DNA of 64,000 nucleotides from Plectrocnemia conspersa. Taxonomy: Eukaryota > Arthropoda > Insecta > Trichoptera > Polycentropodidae. A program made the translations under genes and the position numbers. The stretch spans positions 1 to 64,000 of the forward strand of contig VTFK01000208.1 of the NCBI GenBank assembly GCA_009617715.1. Direction: 5' to 3'. Each line of letters opens with the position of its first letter. The first letter of the stretch is position 1. Under the pieces are notes generated by a model, which saw only the letters and a program-made list of their open reading frames with translations, was not told the origin of the DNA and ran no database searches. Below, piece after piece: positions 22,061 to 33,486 of this stretch.

Positions 22061-22329
22061 ACTTCATATATTATTAAAAGGTATTCCTATATATTAATAT
22101 ATAAGCGGCATTCAAGACATATCGAAGCGAAGATATATTCTTAGTATACAAAATCGGAATGAAATATTTTCCGAGACAGTTTCAGTAATATACCTCACCA
22201 TACATACATTATTTGTAGTAATATTTATTTAAATATATAATATTTATTTATTTGGTTACTCTTCATGGAAGTGGTCATGTTTGGTTGTTGAATACAAATA
22301 GGTTTATATTATGTATATAAATTAACCTG

Positions 22330-22530
22330 GGCAGTTCTCCGCAAAGCGTTTTATTCCATAGAGTCGTATATCTCGCGGTATCCTGTGAGGAAATTCTTGA
22401 TAATGCAATTGTTATCATTTCACGCGGAAAATGGTCCTGGTTATTGTTCTACTTGAAAATATTTATTAGAATTTTATACGAAAATTTCTCGGTAACGCCT
22501 TCTAAATGTGTCTTTACAATAAAGGCCGCA
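22330..22530. promoter_or_regulatory. Composition island, candidate regulatory DNA
   Basis: Short GC-balanced block with GGCAGTTCTCCGCAAAGCG and TTTCACGCGGAAAATGGTCC. It has no coding sense and is flanked by A/T-rich DNA. Confidence 0.2.
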
Positions 22531-24600
22531 TGTATTAACTATTATTTTTTAATAATTTTAAACTAGCGCAATATATTTACAAATATTATTTTTTATAATA
22601 TTCGTTATACTGAAATACGATAAAAAATGTTTAATTCTAATTAAAACAACTAAAACAGATACATTTTATTAATCCCAATTATATTTTCAACAATATTTTT
22701 CTTCTACTTATTTGTATAAAGTATAAAATTATCATTGAATTTGGAAGAAAAAAATATGCAATACGTGCTTTTTAATACTACAAATTATTTTATCGTATAT
22801 TGTAGTTTATTTCAGTTCATGTATAATTATAATATATTTTCCATTGGGAAAAAATTAAACTGCATGTGTGTCGCCTCTTTCATGTATAATATAATATATG
22901 ATTGCGGAACAAGTTTTGTCGTCAGTTCACAGATTTGATCTTATATCGTCCCTAGTTGGAACAAAGTTTTAATGCCAGGTCGTGATTCAATTTGTGTTTT
23001 GAATGTGTAAAATACGTTTTCAACTTTGTTAACTAACACATAGCCGATAATAATGTGACGTAAATAATGCACATTTTCTTTATACTATAATTGGTATTTT
23101 AAATTACATTTTTTATCTTTGGTAAGCTTTCCATAATAATTTTTATGGCTCTTGTCTAAAAGCTTAAAACAAACTTACTTAACACGGTGTGCATTTTTTT
23201 TATAATAGGATATGGCAGAAGTTTTGAAGTATTTTTATGACGCTAACAAAAAAAATGTTTGAAAGTACAAAGATATAAAGAACACTCAGCCATGTTATAA
23301 TAATAGATATTTTAATAAATTTCGTATTACTATCAAAAAACACTTAGAATTCGAAGAGTTTTCATTGACGTATAAGCCAATGACTTCAGCTTAAAAAATA
23401 GTAAGTGCCAGCTCAAAACCATTACTAATTCTAAATACCAAATTCGATTTAATAATATCGTATTTCAATGCAATACAAAAATATGTTTTTATGCTTATTT
23501 TTAATTTGTAAATATTTAGATGGTACATTTTTATAATTTATATTATTGACTTTCGTCTCTAGATTTTTTTATAACTCTTTATCTTTACTCTATGTATGAT
23601 CATGTCGGTTTTAAAATGTAGTTCAAATATATTAATACGATGTTACACATTTTTGATTAATATAATATTCAGATATTAACGTAGACAAACTCATATGAGT
23701 GCCCCCAAATGAACATGGTAATAATGTAAAATATATTTATAAACTTTGCTCTAAAAGCTTGCCACCGTTACGTCCCTTAGAATATTATTTAACATAAAAA
23801 GCGCGCAACTACTAATAGAATCTAAATATATAAACAATTATTTAGACAATAGTTTGCCTGCTCGGTGAGGAGTAACAGCAATAATACTATTTTTTGTAAT
23901 ATATAAAACACTTTTTATACAATAATAATAAACCTTAAGAAACTTCATATTAACATTAAAATTTTAGCAATTAAAGAACACTGTAATATTAAATAAATAT
24001 TCATCATACCCACTAATCTCATGTATCAATGACTACAATATAGAAACTTTAAATTTAAATATAAGTACGAAATGCCAAAGCTAGTTGCTTAGAGGACAAC
24101 GTAAGATTTAAGATCTTTAGTTAAATGTACCTAAATTATCAATTAATTTATTTGTGTTTTAAATTTAAGTTATTGTCATTTTATTCCTATATTTTAATTC
24201 TACTTTCACTTTAATTGTAAGAGGTTTTTTAATTTTTTCCTTGAATTATAACCATCAACGTTGTGTTTTATTTACTTATTTTTATTAAATTGTAGCTAAT
24301 AACAACTTGTATACGTGAAAAGGGTGTAATATACACAATTGGTATGTTTGTAAAATTATTTATATTATTGAAAAACAAATCTTTGGGTTTAAAGATAAAA
24401 TTAAAATAACTTATTTAGTCAATCTACTAATTTAACTTAAAATATATAACCTAAGACACAAAAAATCGCGAATAAACAATAACATTACCACGATATTAAA
24501 TATTTTGTTGAATAAATAAAAATAACAGTTTAATACTTGATTCTATAAATCATTTCTCACCAGTAAAAACAATCTGTAAAATTTTATCTACCTCCACTGA
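22531..24600. other. AT-rich stretch, nothing recognised
   Basis: Two kilobases of A/T-rich DNA. A 67-codon frame at 22735-22938 has no recognisable feature. No paired repeats or mobile-element ends were matched. Confidence 0.55.
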
Positions 24601-24604
24601 ACGT

Positions 24605-24960
24605 GATATTAAGCGGCAAACGTTGGCGCCGCAAGATTAGAGGGTGCTCCTTGTTATACACTGTATGAAATATCGCCGTTAAACGATGACTACAATTTTA
24701 TCGACCAAAATATACGGTAGTGCGATGTAGAACAAAGCCTCATATCCCATTTTGCCAAACCTGGTCTCGGCAAAAGCTGGGGCTTACTACACAAAACCCT
24801 CCATAAGTTGGCACGCTGTTTCTCGTAAAACACAATAGGCAATCGGGCTTGAGCGAATATGCGAATCTTATGTAAGTCGAACACGCAAATGGTAGGAAAA
24901 CTGAACAGCACGAATTTGGACATGAAAAATGTTCAATATGAGAAAGGAGCGGTGGTCAAA
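24605..24960. promoter_or_regulatory. Composition island, candidate regulatory DNA
   Basis: Contains AAGCGGCAAACGTTGGCGCC and CCAAACCTGGTCTCGGC. A 77-codon minus frame spans part of it without a known domain. An unrecognised exon is possible. Confidence 0.25.
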
Positions 24961-25239
24961 CGAGCAAATTGTACGTGAACGTATGCAACGTTTGAACTAC
25001 ATACAAGTATGTATAATACGAAATTGTATACTATACCTATACACAGAAGCGAGTCAAGATATTAAAATAAATACAATATTGAAATAGTGTAGGAGAGGAT
25101 AAAGTATGTATAACATTTTATATAGTTTCTGTTCTGATGTGAATTTTCATGTTAGTTTGTAACTTATTTTATCAGTAAATTGCTTTTCCGTTGAATCATA
25201 TATTTATATTATATTTATATTTATTTTAGATTAAATTAA

Positions 25240-25283
25240 GACCATCGTGGCCTAACAGGTTACCCCAATGCGCCACGATGGTC
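25240..25283 (-). other. 3'-terminal stem-loop of copy B
   Basis: GACCATCGTGGC (25240-25251) and GCCACGATGGTC (25272-25283) form a perfect 12-bp stem with a 20-nt loop, the same loop length as in copy A. At one stem position an A-T pair in A is G-C here, so pairing is kept despite sequence change. Confidence 0.75.
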
Positions 25284-25359
25284 GAAAACAAATTTTAAAT
25301 TTATAAAACATAAAAAAAAAAGTATATATACATAAATATACTTAAACATAACAAAAAAA

Positions 25360-26500
25360 TTATAAAATATTAAAATTAAATGAAATAAACCGGATAAGCT
25401 CCTCGTAGCTGACATTAAATAGGTCAATATGTAATGCCAGCGTATTAAGGAGCCGGATGGCCACAGCCATAGGCGAGTCGGCAAGTGCGGATGTCCTAGC
25501 CCTAACGGTCATCAAAAGAGGTCTCGATCGTGATTCTCGAAAATGTTCAGGAACCCAAAACTGGAATTCCTCGAGAATAGCTGGATTGTCGACAGCACCT
25601 TTTAGTAATTTAAAAAAATGCTTAGCGATATACAGCTTTCTGCGAGAACTCAGCGAATCATATCCCAACGCTCCTAAAAGAAAGGCGCTGGGATACAAGT
25701 ACGGATAATAACCAAATGTCCTTTTGTAAAGGTATCTTAAATACCTTTTTTGAATTTTTTCCACTAAAAGGGAATATTTGGCTATTCGGGGATTCAAATT
25801 ATAGATCCCGATTCAAGAATGCTACGAACTAAGGTGTCATAGAGGATGCGAATAACTGACGGATCGTCAAAGTGAAAGGCATTCCTCATAACAAAGCCGA
25901 GCATCTTGGAAGATTTATCACAGACGTCGTGTATGTGTAGAGAGAACCTCCATTTGCTCTCGAAAGTGATTCCGAGATCTTTAATGGAAGTTTCTCTAGT
26001 CAAAATGTTACCACCGAGATGGTAGAAATAAGCTGATGGCGAACGGGATCGAGAAAATGACACAGTATGGCACTTTTAAAGGGCAGACGGTTAACGGAAG
26101 CCCATCTCCACAGAGAGTCTAAATCACTTTGTAGAGAGAAGGAGTCCGCAACAGATCGAATGCATTTATATAATTTTAAATCATCTGCGTACAGAAGAAA
26201 ACTTGAATGTTTAATTGCAGTATTTATGTCATTAATAAATAACACAAAAATCAGAGGTCCCAGATTGGATCCTTGAGGAACCCCCGAAGGGGTAAAATAT
26301 TCCTTTGACAATCGGCCACCATACGTTACAAACTGTCTACGATCGCTCAAATAACTTGAAAATAACCGAGTTAAATTATCTGAGCAATCGAGGTTCGACA
26401 ATTTTTTTAATAATAACGTATGACAAACTTTGTCAAAGGCTTTCTCAAAATCTGTATACACGACGTCTACTTGAATTCCGGCATCGAGAGAAGTTGTCAC
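25360..26500 (-). pseudogene. Frameshifted reverse transcriptase of copy B
   Basis: Three adjacent minus-strand frames (166, 89 and 145 codons) together cover the polymerase from just before motif A to the C-terminus. Catalytic-site motifs survive (YTDF, YADD), but the reading frame shifts between about 26060 and 26000 and again near 25795. No product is expected. Confidence 0.8.
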
Positions 26501-27148
26501 CGTTTTGGTGAACGACAGAAGATTAGTAACAGTGACAGAAATTATAAAAAAACAATAAACAACGGCGGCAAATCATTTTTTTGTTGTTGTTAAATTGAAG
26601 ACGTTGATCTTATAAGGTAGACACATTGACTGAATAAATAAATATATACTAATCATATATATAATAATAAAATAAATATGAACTTAATTACTCGCTGATT
26701 TATTTTTAAGTATGTATAAAAATTGATAAAAATATTTTGTGTGTATTTTATGTAAATTTTATGACAATAATATTATTCATTTTAATATATTAAAACCAAC
26801 ATTAATTAACAGGTTATTCCAATGCATCACGATAAGCAAAAAACCATATATAGTATTATTTCAATACAAAAAATATAATACAAGTAAAAAAAAAAGATTA
26901 AAATTGTTTAATATTAAAATTAAATAATACGAACCGGACCAGCATACCGTAGTCTACATTGAACAGATCAATATGCAATGCCAGCGTATTAAATAGCTGG
27001 ATGGCGACAACCATAGTGAGTCGGCTAGTGCGGAAATCCTGACTCGGCTAATGGGCAGCAATAGAGGACGCGATCGTGATTCTCAAAAACGTTCTGGAAC
27101 CTAAGACTGGACTTCCTCGAGAATAGTTTAATTGTTGACAGCACCCTT

Positions 27149-28003
27149 CAGAATCTATAATTTAGATTGTTTGAATAATTAAATACTCTTTAATCGAAGA
27201 TATTTGGTTATTTCCGTTCATTCGTTCGGCGCCAATTGACTAAATTATCCTATAAAAGTTGTATACTAAATATTTTAAAACTATTAAAGGGTGCTGAGAC
27301 AATTGATCTGTCTTACCAGTACTTGGGCCCTACGAGTCATGCGAGCTTAAGACCCATACCCTTGAGGGCATTTGCGGATCTCGGTCGACTGTCTGTGGTC
27401 GATTGGCCAATCGACCACACGCTGGAGTTGATCCGTCCCTCGTGAGCTTAAAACCCAAACCCTTGAGGGAGTGATCTCTCGGGCGACCGTCTGAGGTAGA
27501 AGCGCGTAACACAAGCAGCGCCAAAGGGCTCGGCCTCTTAAAATGACCGAGAGCTGAGGCTGCGATTGAGGCAGTATATACACCACTCTATAAAAGGAGG
27601 GTGGTACTGTTAAAAGGATGATCCGCAAATGCATGCAATTGCAAAGCAAATCAGGTCACCAACGAGAGCACTAAAAGATTGACCCCACGCTCAGGAGAAA
27701 TACTAATGAAACTACATAAAATATCTAGTAATACGGGGAGTGGGTCGTCAAAAGCTGAGTGCCCGCCCATAGGGTTGGACTCGTAGGGCCCAAGTACTGG
27801 TAATGACAGTGGTGTAATTGTTCTCAGCACCCTTTAATAGTTTTAAAAATATTTAGCAATATACAACTTTATAGGATAATTTAGTCAATCGTATCCTAAC
27901 GCTCCTGAAAAAATGCACTGGAACGAATAAAAGAACGGAAATAACCAAATATCTTCGATTAAAGAGTATTTAATTATTCAAACAATCTAAATTATAGATT
28001 CTG
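27149..28003. repeat. Inverted duplication (arms ~190 and ~226 bp) around a foreign core
   Basis: The left arm (27149-27338) is the reverse complement of the right arm (27778-28003) apart from a deletion of about 35 bp and scattered changes. The arms carry retrotransposon sequence (CAGCACCCTTTAATAG to TATAGATTCTG) plus a non-element end containing TACTTGGGCCCTACGAGTC. The core between them is unrelated to the retrotransposon. Such a structure can fold into a long hairpin. It probably arose by template switching or a foldback-type rearrangement during or after insertion. Confidence 0.85.
27339..27777. other. Foreign GC-richer core of 439 bp with internal repeats
   Basis: The core has an imperfect tandem pair: GAGCTTAAGACCCATACCC at about 27343 and GAGCTTAAAACCCAAACCC at about 27443, each followed by TTGAGGG and later by a GCGACNGTCTGNGGT-like block. 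Between them sits a perfect 26-bp palindrome (27394-27419) centred on TTGGCCAA. A TATAAAAGG box lies at about 27590, followed by GAGGGTGGTACTG. GCATTTGCGGATC at about 27369 recurs inverted near 27620. An LTR or promoter fragment is possible, but no boundary duplication was found. Frames of 60-100 codons across it are not convincing. Confidence 0.6.
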
Positions 28004-28575
28004 ATTCAAAAATGCTCCAAACCAAAGTGTCATAGAAGACGTGAATAACTAACGGTTCGTCAAATAAAATGCGTTCCTCATTACAAACCTGAACATTTTT
28101 AAAAAATTATCACTGACGTAGATTGCGTGAGAGAGAACCTTCGCTCTACAAAGTGATTTTGAGATCTGTAGTGAAAGTTTACCTAGTCAAAATGTTCTCA
28201 AGGAGATCACAGAAATAATTTAATGGCAAACTAAAGGGCATACGGTTGACCGTAGCTCATCTCCATATATAATCTAAATCATTTTATAAAGAAAACAAAT
28301 CGAACATTATATGAGCAGATGGCAGAATTTTGACCCTTGACGAACCCCAAGAAGGGCTTAAATATTTTTTCAACAATCGTCCGCTATATGTTCTGTCTAC
28401 GATCGCTCAAATGACCGAGTTAAATCATCCGGGAGATCGAGTTCCGATTATTTTGCTTAATAAAAACACATGCCAAACCTTGTCGAAGGTCTTTTTAAAA
28501 TCCGTATATATGACATCTACTTGAATTACCGCATTGAAAAATTTAATCACCATTTTGGCGAAAGATAAACAGGGG

Positions 28576-29557
28576 GACTAAAATTATGTCACATTTTACG
28601 TGATTATCAATTGTCACGGCCAGTTTCAAACAACGATGAGCCACTAGTACACTCTGAAACCTTTTAACTTAACTTTCCTTGTAGATTTATTTTATTTAAA
28701 ATAAGTAATTTAGGATTCTAAAACATCTAAACTTTTTACCATTATCATGAAAAAGTTATAAATATTTTATAACTTTATAATTAATGTACTCTTTTAGATG
28801 CAAATTTTCTGACTATATATGGATTAATAATAACCACTGCCCTAGCATTAATATTCTTATCTGATATAATTGATGGGGGTTGACAGTGAAATCTCTTCAG
28901 CGATTTACGCAACGAAATGTATTAACACGGAGAGAATTCCAAGTACATACATATATTTACATACATATGTATCTCCACACATTTCGTATTATGTTTATGT
29001 CTCGTCTTACATACGAAAATCACGTTCACATTACACTGGTACGCACTTGAGTATTGTTTTAGACGGAATATGAGATTTCCTATATTACTACTATATAGCA
29101 AATGCCTCCTGCATGTCTCGTTTCCATATCTATTTTGTCTACAAGCAAAAACGACGTTGCTTTGTCCGGCAAATATTTTTCGGTAATTTATTTTTATTAT
29201 GTTTGCTGAAGTCTTTGATGAAGATTAAATTCATTTCGTGTCGGACGTATGATAGTGGTGGTAGTCTCGTATGTGCGTTATTTTTGTCAAAGACACGCCG
29301 ACGACTTACAAGATTTCTCCATTATGCCGGCTCTATGCGAAAAGATGTAATCTTGGCGTCATCGAATTTTCCCCAAAGGAATATACCCACATTTTGCATT
29401 ATTAATATAATATATTGCTGCCGTCACATATGAAATATTTTTACATGCAAATTCATATTAAGACACCGGATGGGAATTGCGAGCGCAGTTAGTCAACAAC
29501 TCTCTACAAATATTGACTTAAATTTTAAACATATACACGTAAATTTATACTATCACA
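28576..29557. other. Mixed AT-rich DNA with a small composition island
   Basis: 28576-28670 contains TTGTCACGGCCAGTTTC and 29105-29360 has balanced composition (GACGTTGCTTTGTCCGGC, ACACGCCGACGACTTAC). A 106-codon plus frame (29113-29433) has no recognisable domain. TACA-type microsatellite DNA lies at 28940-28975. No gene is called. Confidence 0.35.
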
Positions 29558-31265
29558 ATTGTAGACAGGGATGTATGCGCCGCACAGAGCTGTGTGCGAC
29601 GCACACTGGCGCCCAAAATATTTTTTTTTAAAATATGATAAAAAATTTAGAATATTTCAGATAATTCTCAGTTATACATTTATGCATCACATTCCATCAC
29701 TACAGTTTCAATTTTTTTTTGTTGTCAAGAAATCGAGGATAACTAAATAAATTTTAATAAATAAATTATACTTTAGTGAATAAAAACACTAAAAAGAGTT
29801 ACTCAAGAGAATCATTATAAATATTTTATTCATTGCATTTCAATTTTAGGGGAATTCCTTATAAAATATTTATCAAAAATAATAGTTAATTTAATAAAAT
29901 TGTTTGGCAGTTTTAAGAAGATGATCCGGTGATAAATAAACACGTAAAACGGAGAGTAAAAATCCATACGAAACGCATTACTTGAAAAAAAAATCCAGCA
30001 AGAAATCATCACATTGATCGCTTAAGCTACCAAAGACAAAATTTTAAACATAATGAAAAATACTTGGTATTTATCTAGCAGATAATTTAAATGAGTAATA
30101 TATAAAATATTTGTTCCATAAAACGAATTGTTTGCGCATTACTGTTGGGCAGATTATGTGCAAGCGAGCATTGGTCAAACTAGTGAAAACCTCATGAATA
30201 ACTCTCTGCAACGAATCATTTATACAAAAATAATACGTTTTATGAAACAAAGTATTTATTTAAATGCAAACATCTCTCAAAATAATTCCCTGCTAAATAG
30301 CACCCATTATTTTATAAATTTAATAATGAGAAAATGTAATTATTGTGTGATATGCGCACATTGGAAAAGAATCCGAACTCAAAAGTGGAAATTAAGGAAA
30401 GTTTCATAGAATTCACGACTGGAACGAAAATGTAAATTTGAATTCTTTGAGCCAATATGGCTTATCCATTGAAAATCTTCGTAGTCAAGGCTACGACAAT
30501 GGAACCAATACGCGAGGTATAAGAATCGGTGTAGAATCTCATATTTCAAATATCAATCTACGAGCGTTTTTCATTCCAGGTGTCCGACATTCTTTGAATC
30601 TAGTCATTGTTGATGTTGTAAAAGGAGCAGTTCAAATTGTAAAAAAAAATTCAAGCATCCTAACTACTTACAATTATTTTTGGGATCGAGCATTGGAAAA
30701 ATTTCAAGTCTATGAATTGTAAATTAACCGTTAAATATAAAGCAATACTAGATGGGAAAGCCATTTAAACGCCGTGAGTGCTTTAAGGACATTTATTCTG
30801 CTATAAAACAATAACTGCAATAAATTTTCCAACTTTGAATTTATTTGTGAATTGATGGTCTGACATTAAATGCCCCAGCCACAATGCTAAATGAAAACAA
30901 ATTCTCGTGTCTCGCAACTGCAAAGATTTTTTTGAAAAATGTGTTTCAAAGGAATACTTTTTAAATTTAAGAGACGAAAAATTGAAAGATTTAGCAATAA
31001 ATTGAATAAAAAATTAAATTGCTCACTCTTGTAATATTAATGTTTTGAAGACAAATTTCCCTTAAATAAAAACCAGTCAAATTCATTTTAGCAATAATTA
31101 AAAACTTTTGTAGTTTTTAACTTTTTTTTAAAAATTTATGATTTTACAGTTTTTCAAATTTTTGTTAGTTCTCTATTTTTTTGTTTTGTATTAATTTTTG
31201 TTTTAATTTTTTTCTATTTTTTAAGGCACATGTGCAGAAATTCACCAGCCACCCTTGATTGTAGA
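29558..31265 (+). mobile_element. hAT-superfamily element, 1692 bp, ZMYM1-like, 8-bp target duplication
   Basis: ATTGTAGA is repeated exactly at 29558-29565 and 31258-31265. Between them the element starts CAGGGATGTATG and ends with the complement of CAAGGGTGGCTG, a diverged hAT terminal repeat of the CAGGGGTGG type. The interior carries a decayed transposase of the ZMYM1/DUF4371-like hAT group on the plus strand. The 8-bp duplication, the CAGGG ends and the protein all agree on hAT. Frameshifts and stops make it inactive. Confidence 0.92.
29840..31060 (+). pseudogene. Decayed hAT transposase, ZMYM1/DUF4371-like
   Basis: Broken plus-strand frames follow the family order. About 29890-29990 reads FNKIVWQF then EDDPVINKHVKR and KIHTKRI, resembling LLAEFDPVLKEHLRR..EIHTHYL. 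30438-30722 holds the clearest part, LSQYGLSIENLRSQGYDNGT followed by VRHSLNLVIVDVVKGA, matching LxxxGLDIxxCRGQGYDNGANMxG and CxxHxLNLVxxDAA. 30950-31060 reads LRDEKLKDLAIN and a later NVLKTNFP. The conserved GQGYDNG signature is kept as SQGYDNG. No intact product is possible. Confidence 0.8.
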
Positions 31266-33480
31266 CATATGTATATTTTTTAATAATAAATACCAATGTG
31301 AAAATTAAGATACAAAAAACGATCAGTATTCAAGTGCAAAATTATACTAGAGTCGCAGACTATCTTGAAATGCCGTTTCCGTATAGTCCGCGTGACGTGG
31401 CATTTTTGGTCTAATTGGCTATTATGTGCTTTCAATGTGTACTTAAAATGGCTGTGGTAATAACTAATCCCGTTGAGCTTAAATATCATTAAATCTCCTA
31501 TTTGCAGAAGAGAAGTTAATGATTAACTTTATCCTCAATGAAATAACAATAAACACTGTTGACAAAATTAAATATTCCCGAATTTTTCAATTCACTGTGA
31601 AATCTCATAGGAAGCAAATAAACCATTATCAATTCTTATTGATCTTCATTCAATGCTTGTATTACAGTTTTTCTTGCTCGAAAATCATCTTAAAGCTTTT
31701 TTATGTATTCAACTGTTTAGCCTTTCGTATCTTTAAGTACGACTTCCAAATATTTTTGTAACTTGCAAGGTCGCGTGCTATCGTTTGTTAACATATACAT
31801 ACACGATAAACACATAGGCTTCTTATTGGTGATAAAATAAATGTATGCTATATAAGGTATTAAAAAAAAATATTTTAATTTTAATAAAAATTTACCGTAG
31901 AAATGCGTTTATAAATAAGGTAATTTATTACTGGTTTTGAATTACATATATCTAAAAGAGTCGCGATCGCGACCCTAATTCTTGCCCGTTACGGCCAGTA
32001 TCTCGGCTCTTGATAACGCTCCTTTTGCACGAGTCATTCAGATTCTCAAAGAGCTTGCAAAACTCTAAGATGTTTTTGATAATAGCTATGAGGAACTAGA
32101 AAAAAATTAAATACAATGGTACCCATATATTTTAGTTACGCACCACAACTGTTTTTTTATTATTATTTTTTAAATGCTAAATTCTATAATTATTGTTTAT
32201 ATATTAACCATCATGCCGCATCGTTGTTTGGGTTTATTTATATTTTTGTTAAAAGGCAGTAATATCTGTAATCATAATAATTAAATGAATAATTACGCCT
32301 ACAATTTCTTAAGAATTACTCTCAGATTAAATTCACAGCAAACGACAAATAACATATTCGTACGATTTCTTCGAATCAAATCAATCATATGTAATATATC
32401 ATTCAATAAACACAAGCAATTTCTTTATTTAAAATTAGTCTTGCAAATGAATAATCATTGAATATAATGCCGATTGCATGAATCGTGAAACAATCTTTGA
32501 ACCATAAAAAAGACCATACTTTGGTAGTCGTTTATGTAACATTTTCTTAAAAACATATATTCGTATATATCCATGTAGGTTAATATCTATAATAACAAAC
32601 AACGAGCACCATTTCAAATTATATAAATTTTGCAATAATTTTATTAGGTAGATTTTTTCAAGAAATCTTTTAAGATTAACTGAAACGATTATATTAACTG
32701 GCTAAGATCTAAAAAAAATATTTTATTGTGATGTTATCAAAAAATATGTTTTAATTAAGATCATTAACTTAAAAAATAGTATGATTTTTGTCTCAATATT
32801 CGTAAGAAACATGAATCTAATGCATTACAAATTTACTATATGTTAGAATAATTAATATGGCCAACTGAAGGCATTTATTTAATTAAATATGAATTATTAT
32901 TAATTTAAAATTAATTAATGAAATACTCCTGCATAATTGGGGCAAATTTTAGGTGGCAAAATTCGATTCTGCTTCGAGAATCAAACGTAGTCCCTTGAGC
33001 CCTTACTTCAAGCAATACGCTATTACAGCTACAAGTTGAAACATCACTTCAAATTTACGTAAATGTTAACATTAGTGTAGAAACAAGAGGCGGTCATTAG
33101 GCTATCTTTGTATTTAACTCATAAATAAAAATATTTACTTTAATAAGCAATAATTTTTTCATTAGAACAGGATCGGATCACATGTGCAATATTGATTTTA
33201 TGACAAAAAACTGTAGCACTTGTGATTCGAAATGCAAGTGATAAATATAAATCGATAACGTGGAATTAAAAAGAGCATTTTTTAAACATATTTGTTTATA
33301 CAGATATATCTAAATTATTCGTCTGAATATTCTAATAAAACCCTAGTTTTTTTACTGAGGTTTCGTAAAAATGGTAATGTAATAAAGCTTCTTAAATATT
33401 ATTTTGTGGCGGTTATTATTACCTATTTTTTTATTTTAAGAAAGTCTTGAAATTAATGTCAATTCTAATGAGAATTTTAA
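31266..33480. other. AT-rich stretch with a small CpG patch
   Basis: No gene is seen. A patch at 31955-32060 has balanced composition and a perfect 14-bp palindrome GTCGCGATCGCGAC (31960-31973). Another patch at 32940-33060 includes CAAACGTAGTCCCTTGAGCC. Frames of 65-80 codons show no domain. Confidence 0.4.
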
Positions 33481-33486
33481 TGATCT

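Larger units (their letters stand above)
25230..26535 (-). mobile_element. Non-LTR retrotransposon, copy B (truncated, broken)
   Basis: Related to copy A and in the same orientation. The reverse transcriptase is split over three overlapping frames. 26000-26500 carries motif A VVYTDFEKAFD, motif B GVPQGSNLGP and motif C YADD. 25794-26063 carries IKDLGITFESKW. 25360-25797 carries RYLYKRTFGYYPYLYPSAF and the C-terminus. Frameshifts and a stop make it a pseudogene. Homology ends near 26535, in the region encoding the LLDQQHGF..T.TNL block in copy A, so the 5' truncation is deeper than in A. A 12-bp perfect stem-loop sits at the 3' end (25240-25283). By eye the encoded protein is clearly different from A, so A and B are subfamilies and not recent sister copies. 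Confidence 0.85.
26800..28575 (-). mobile_element. Non-LTR retrotransposon, copy C, rearranged by an inverted duplication
   Basis: Degenerate minus-strand copy whose 3' end (TTATCGTGATGCATTGG on the minus strand, 26815-26835) has lost one arm of the terminal stem-loop. Homology to copy B runs from 26930 to about 27148, then breaks. From 27149 the same element sequence appears inverted, then a foreign core follows, and normal orientation resumes at about 27820 and continues to about 28575. Remaining protein traces are heavily disrupted. The 28330-28524 frame is a shadow on the opposite strand. Confidence 0.8.
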
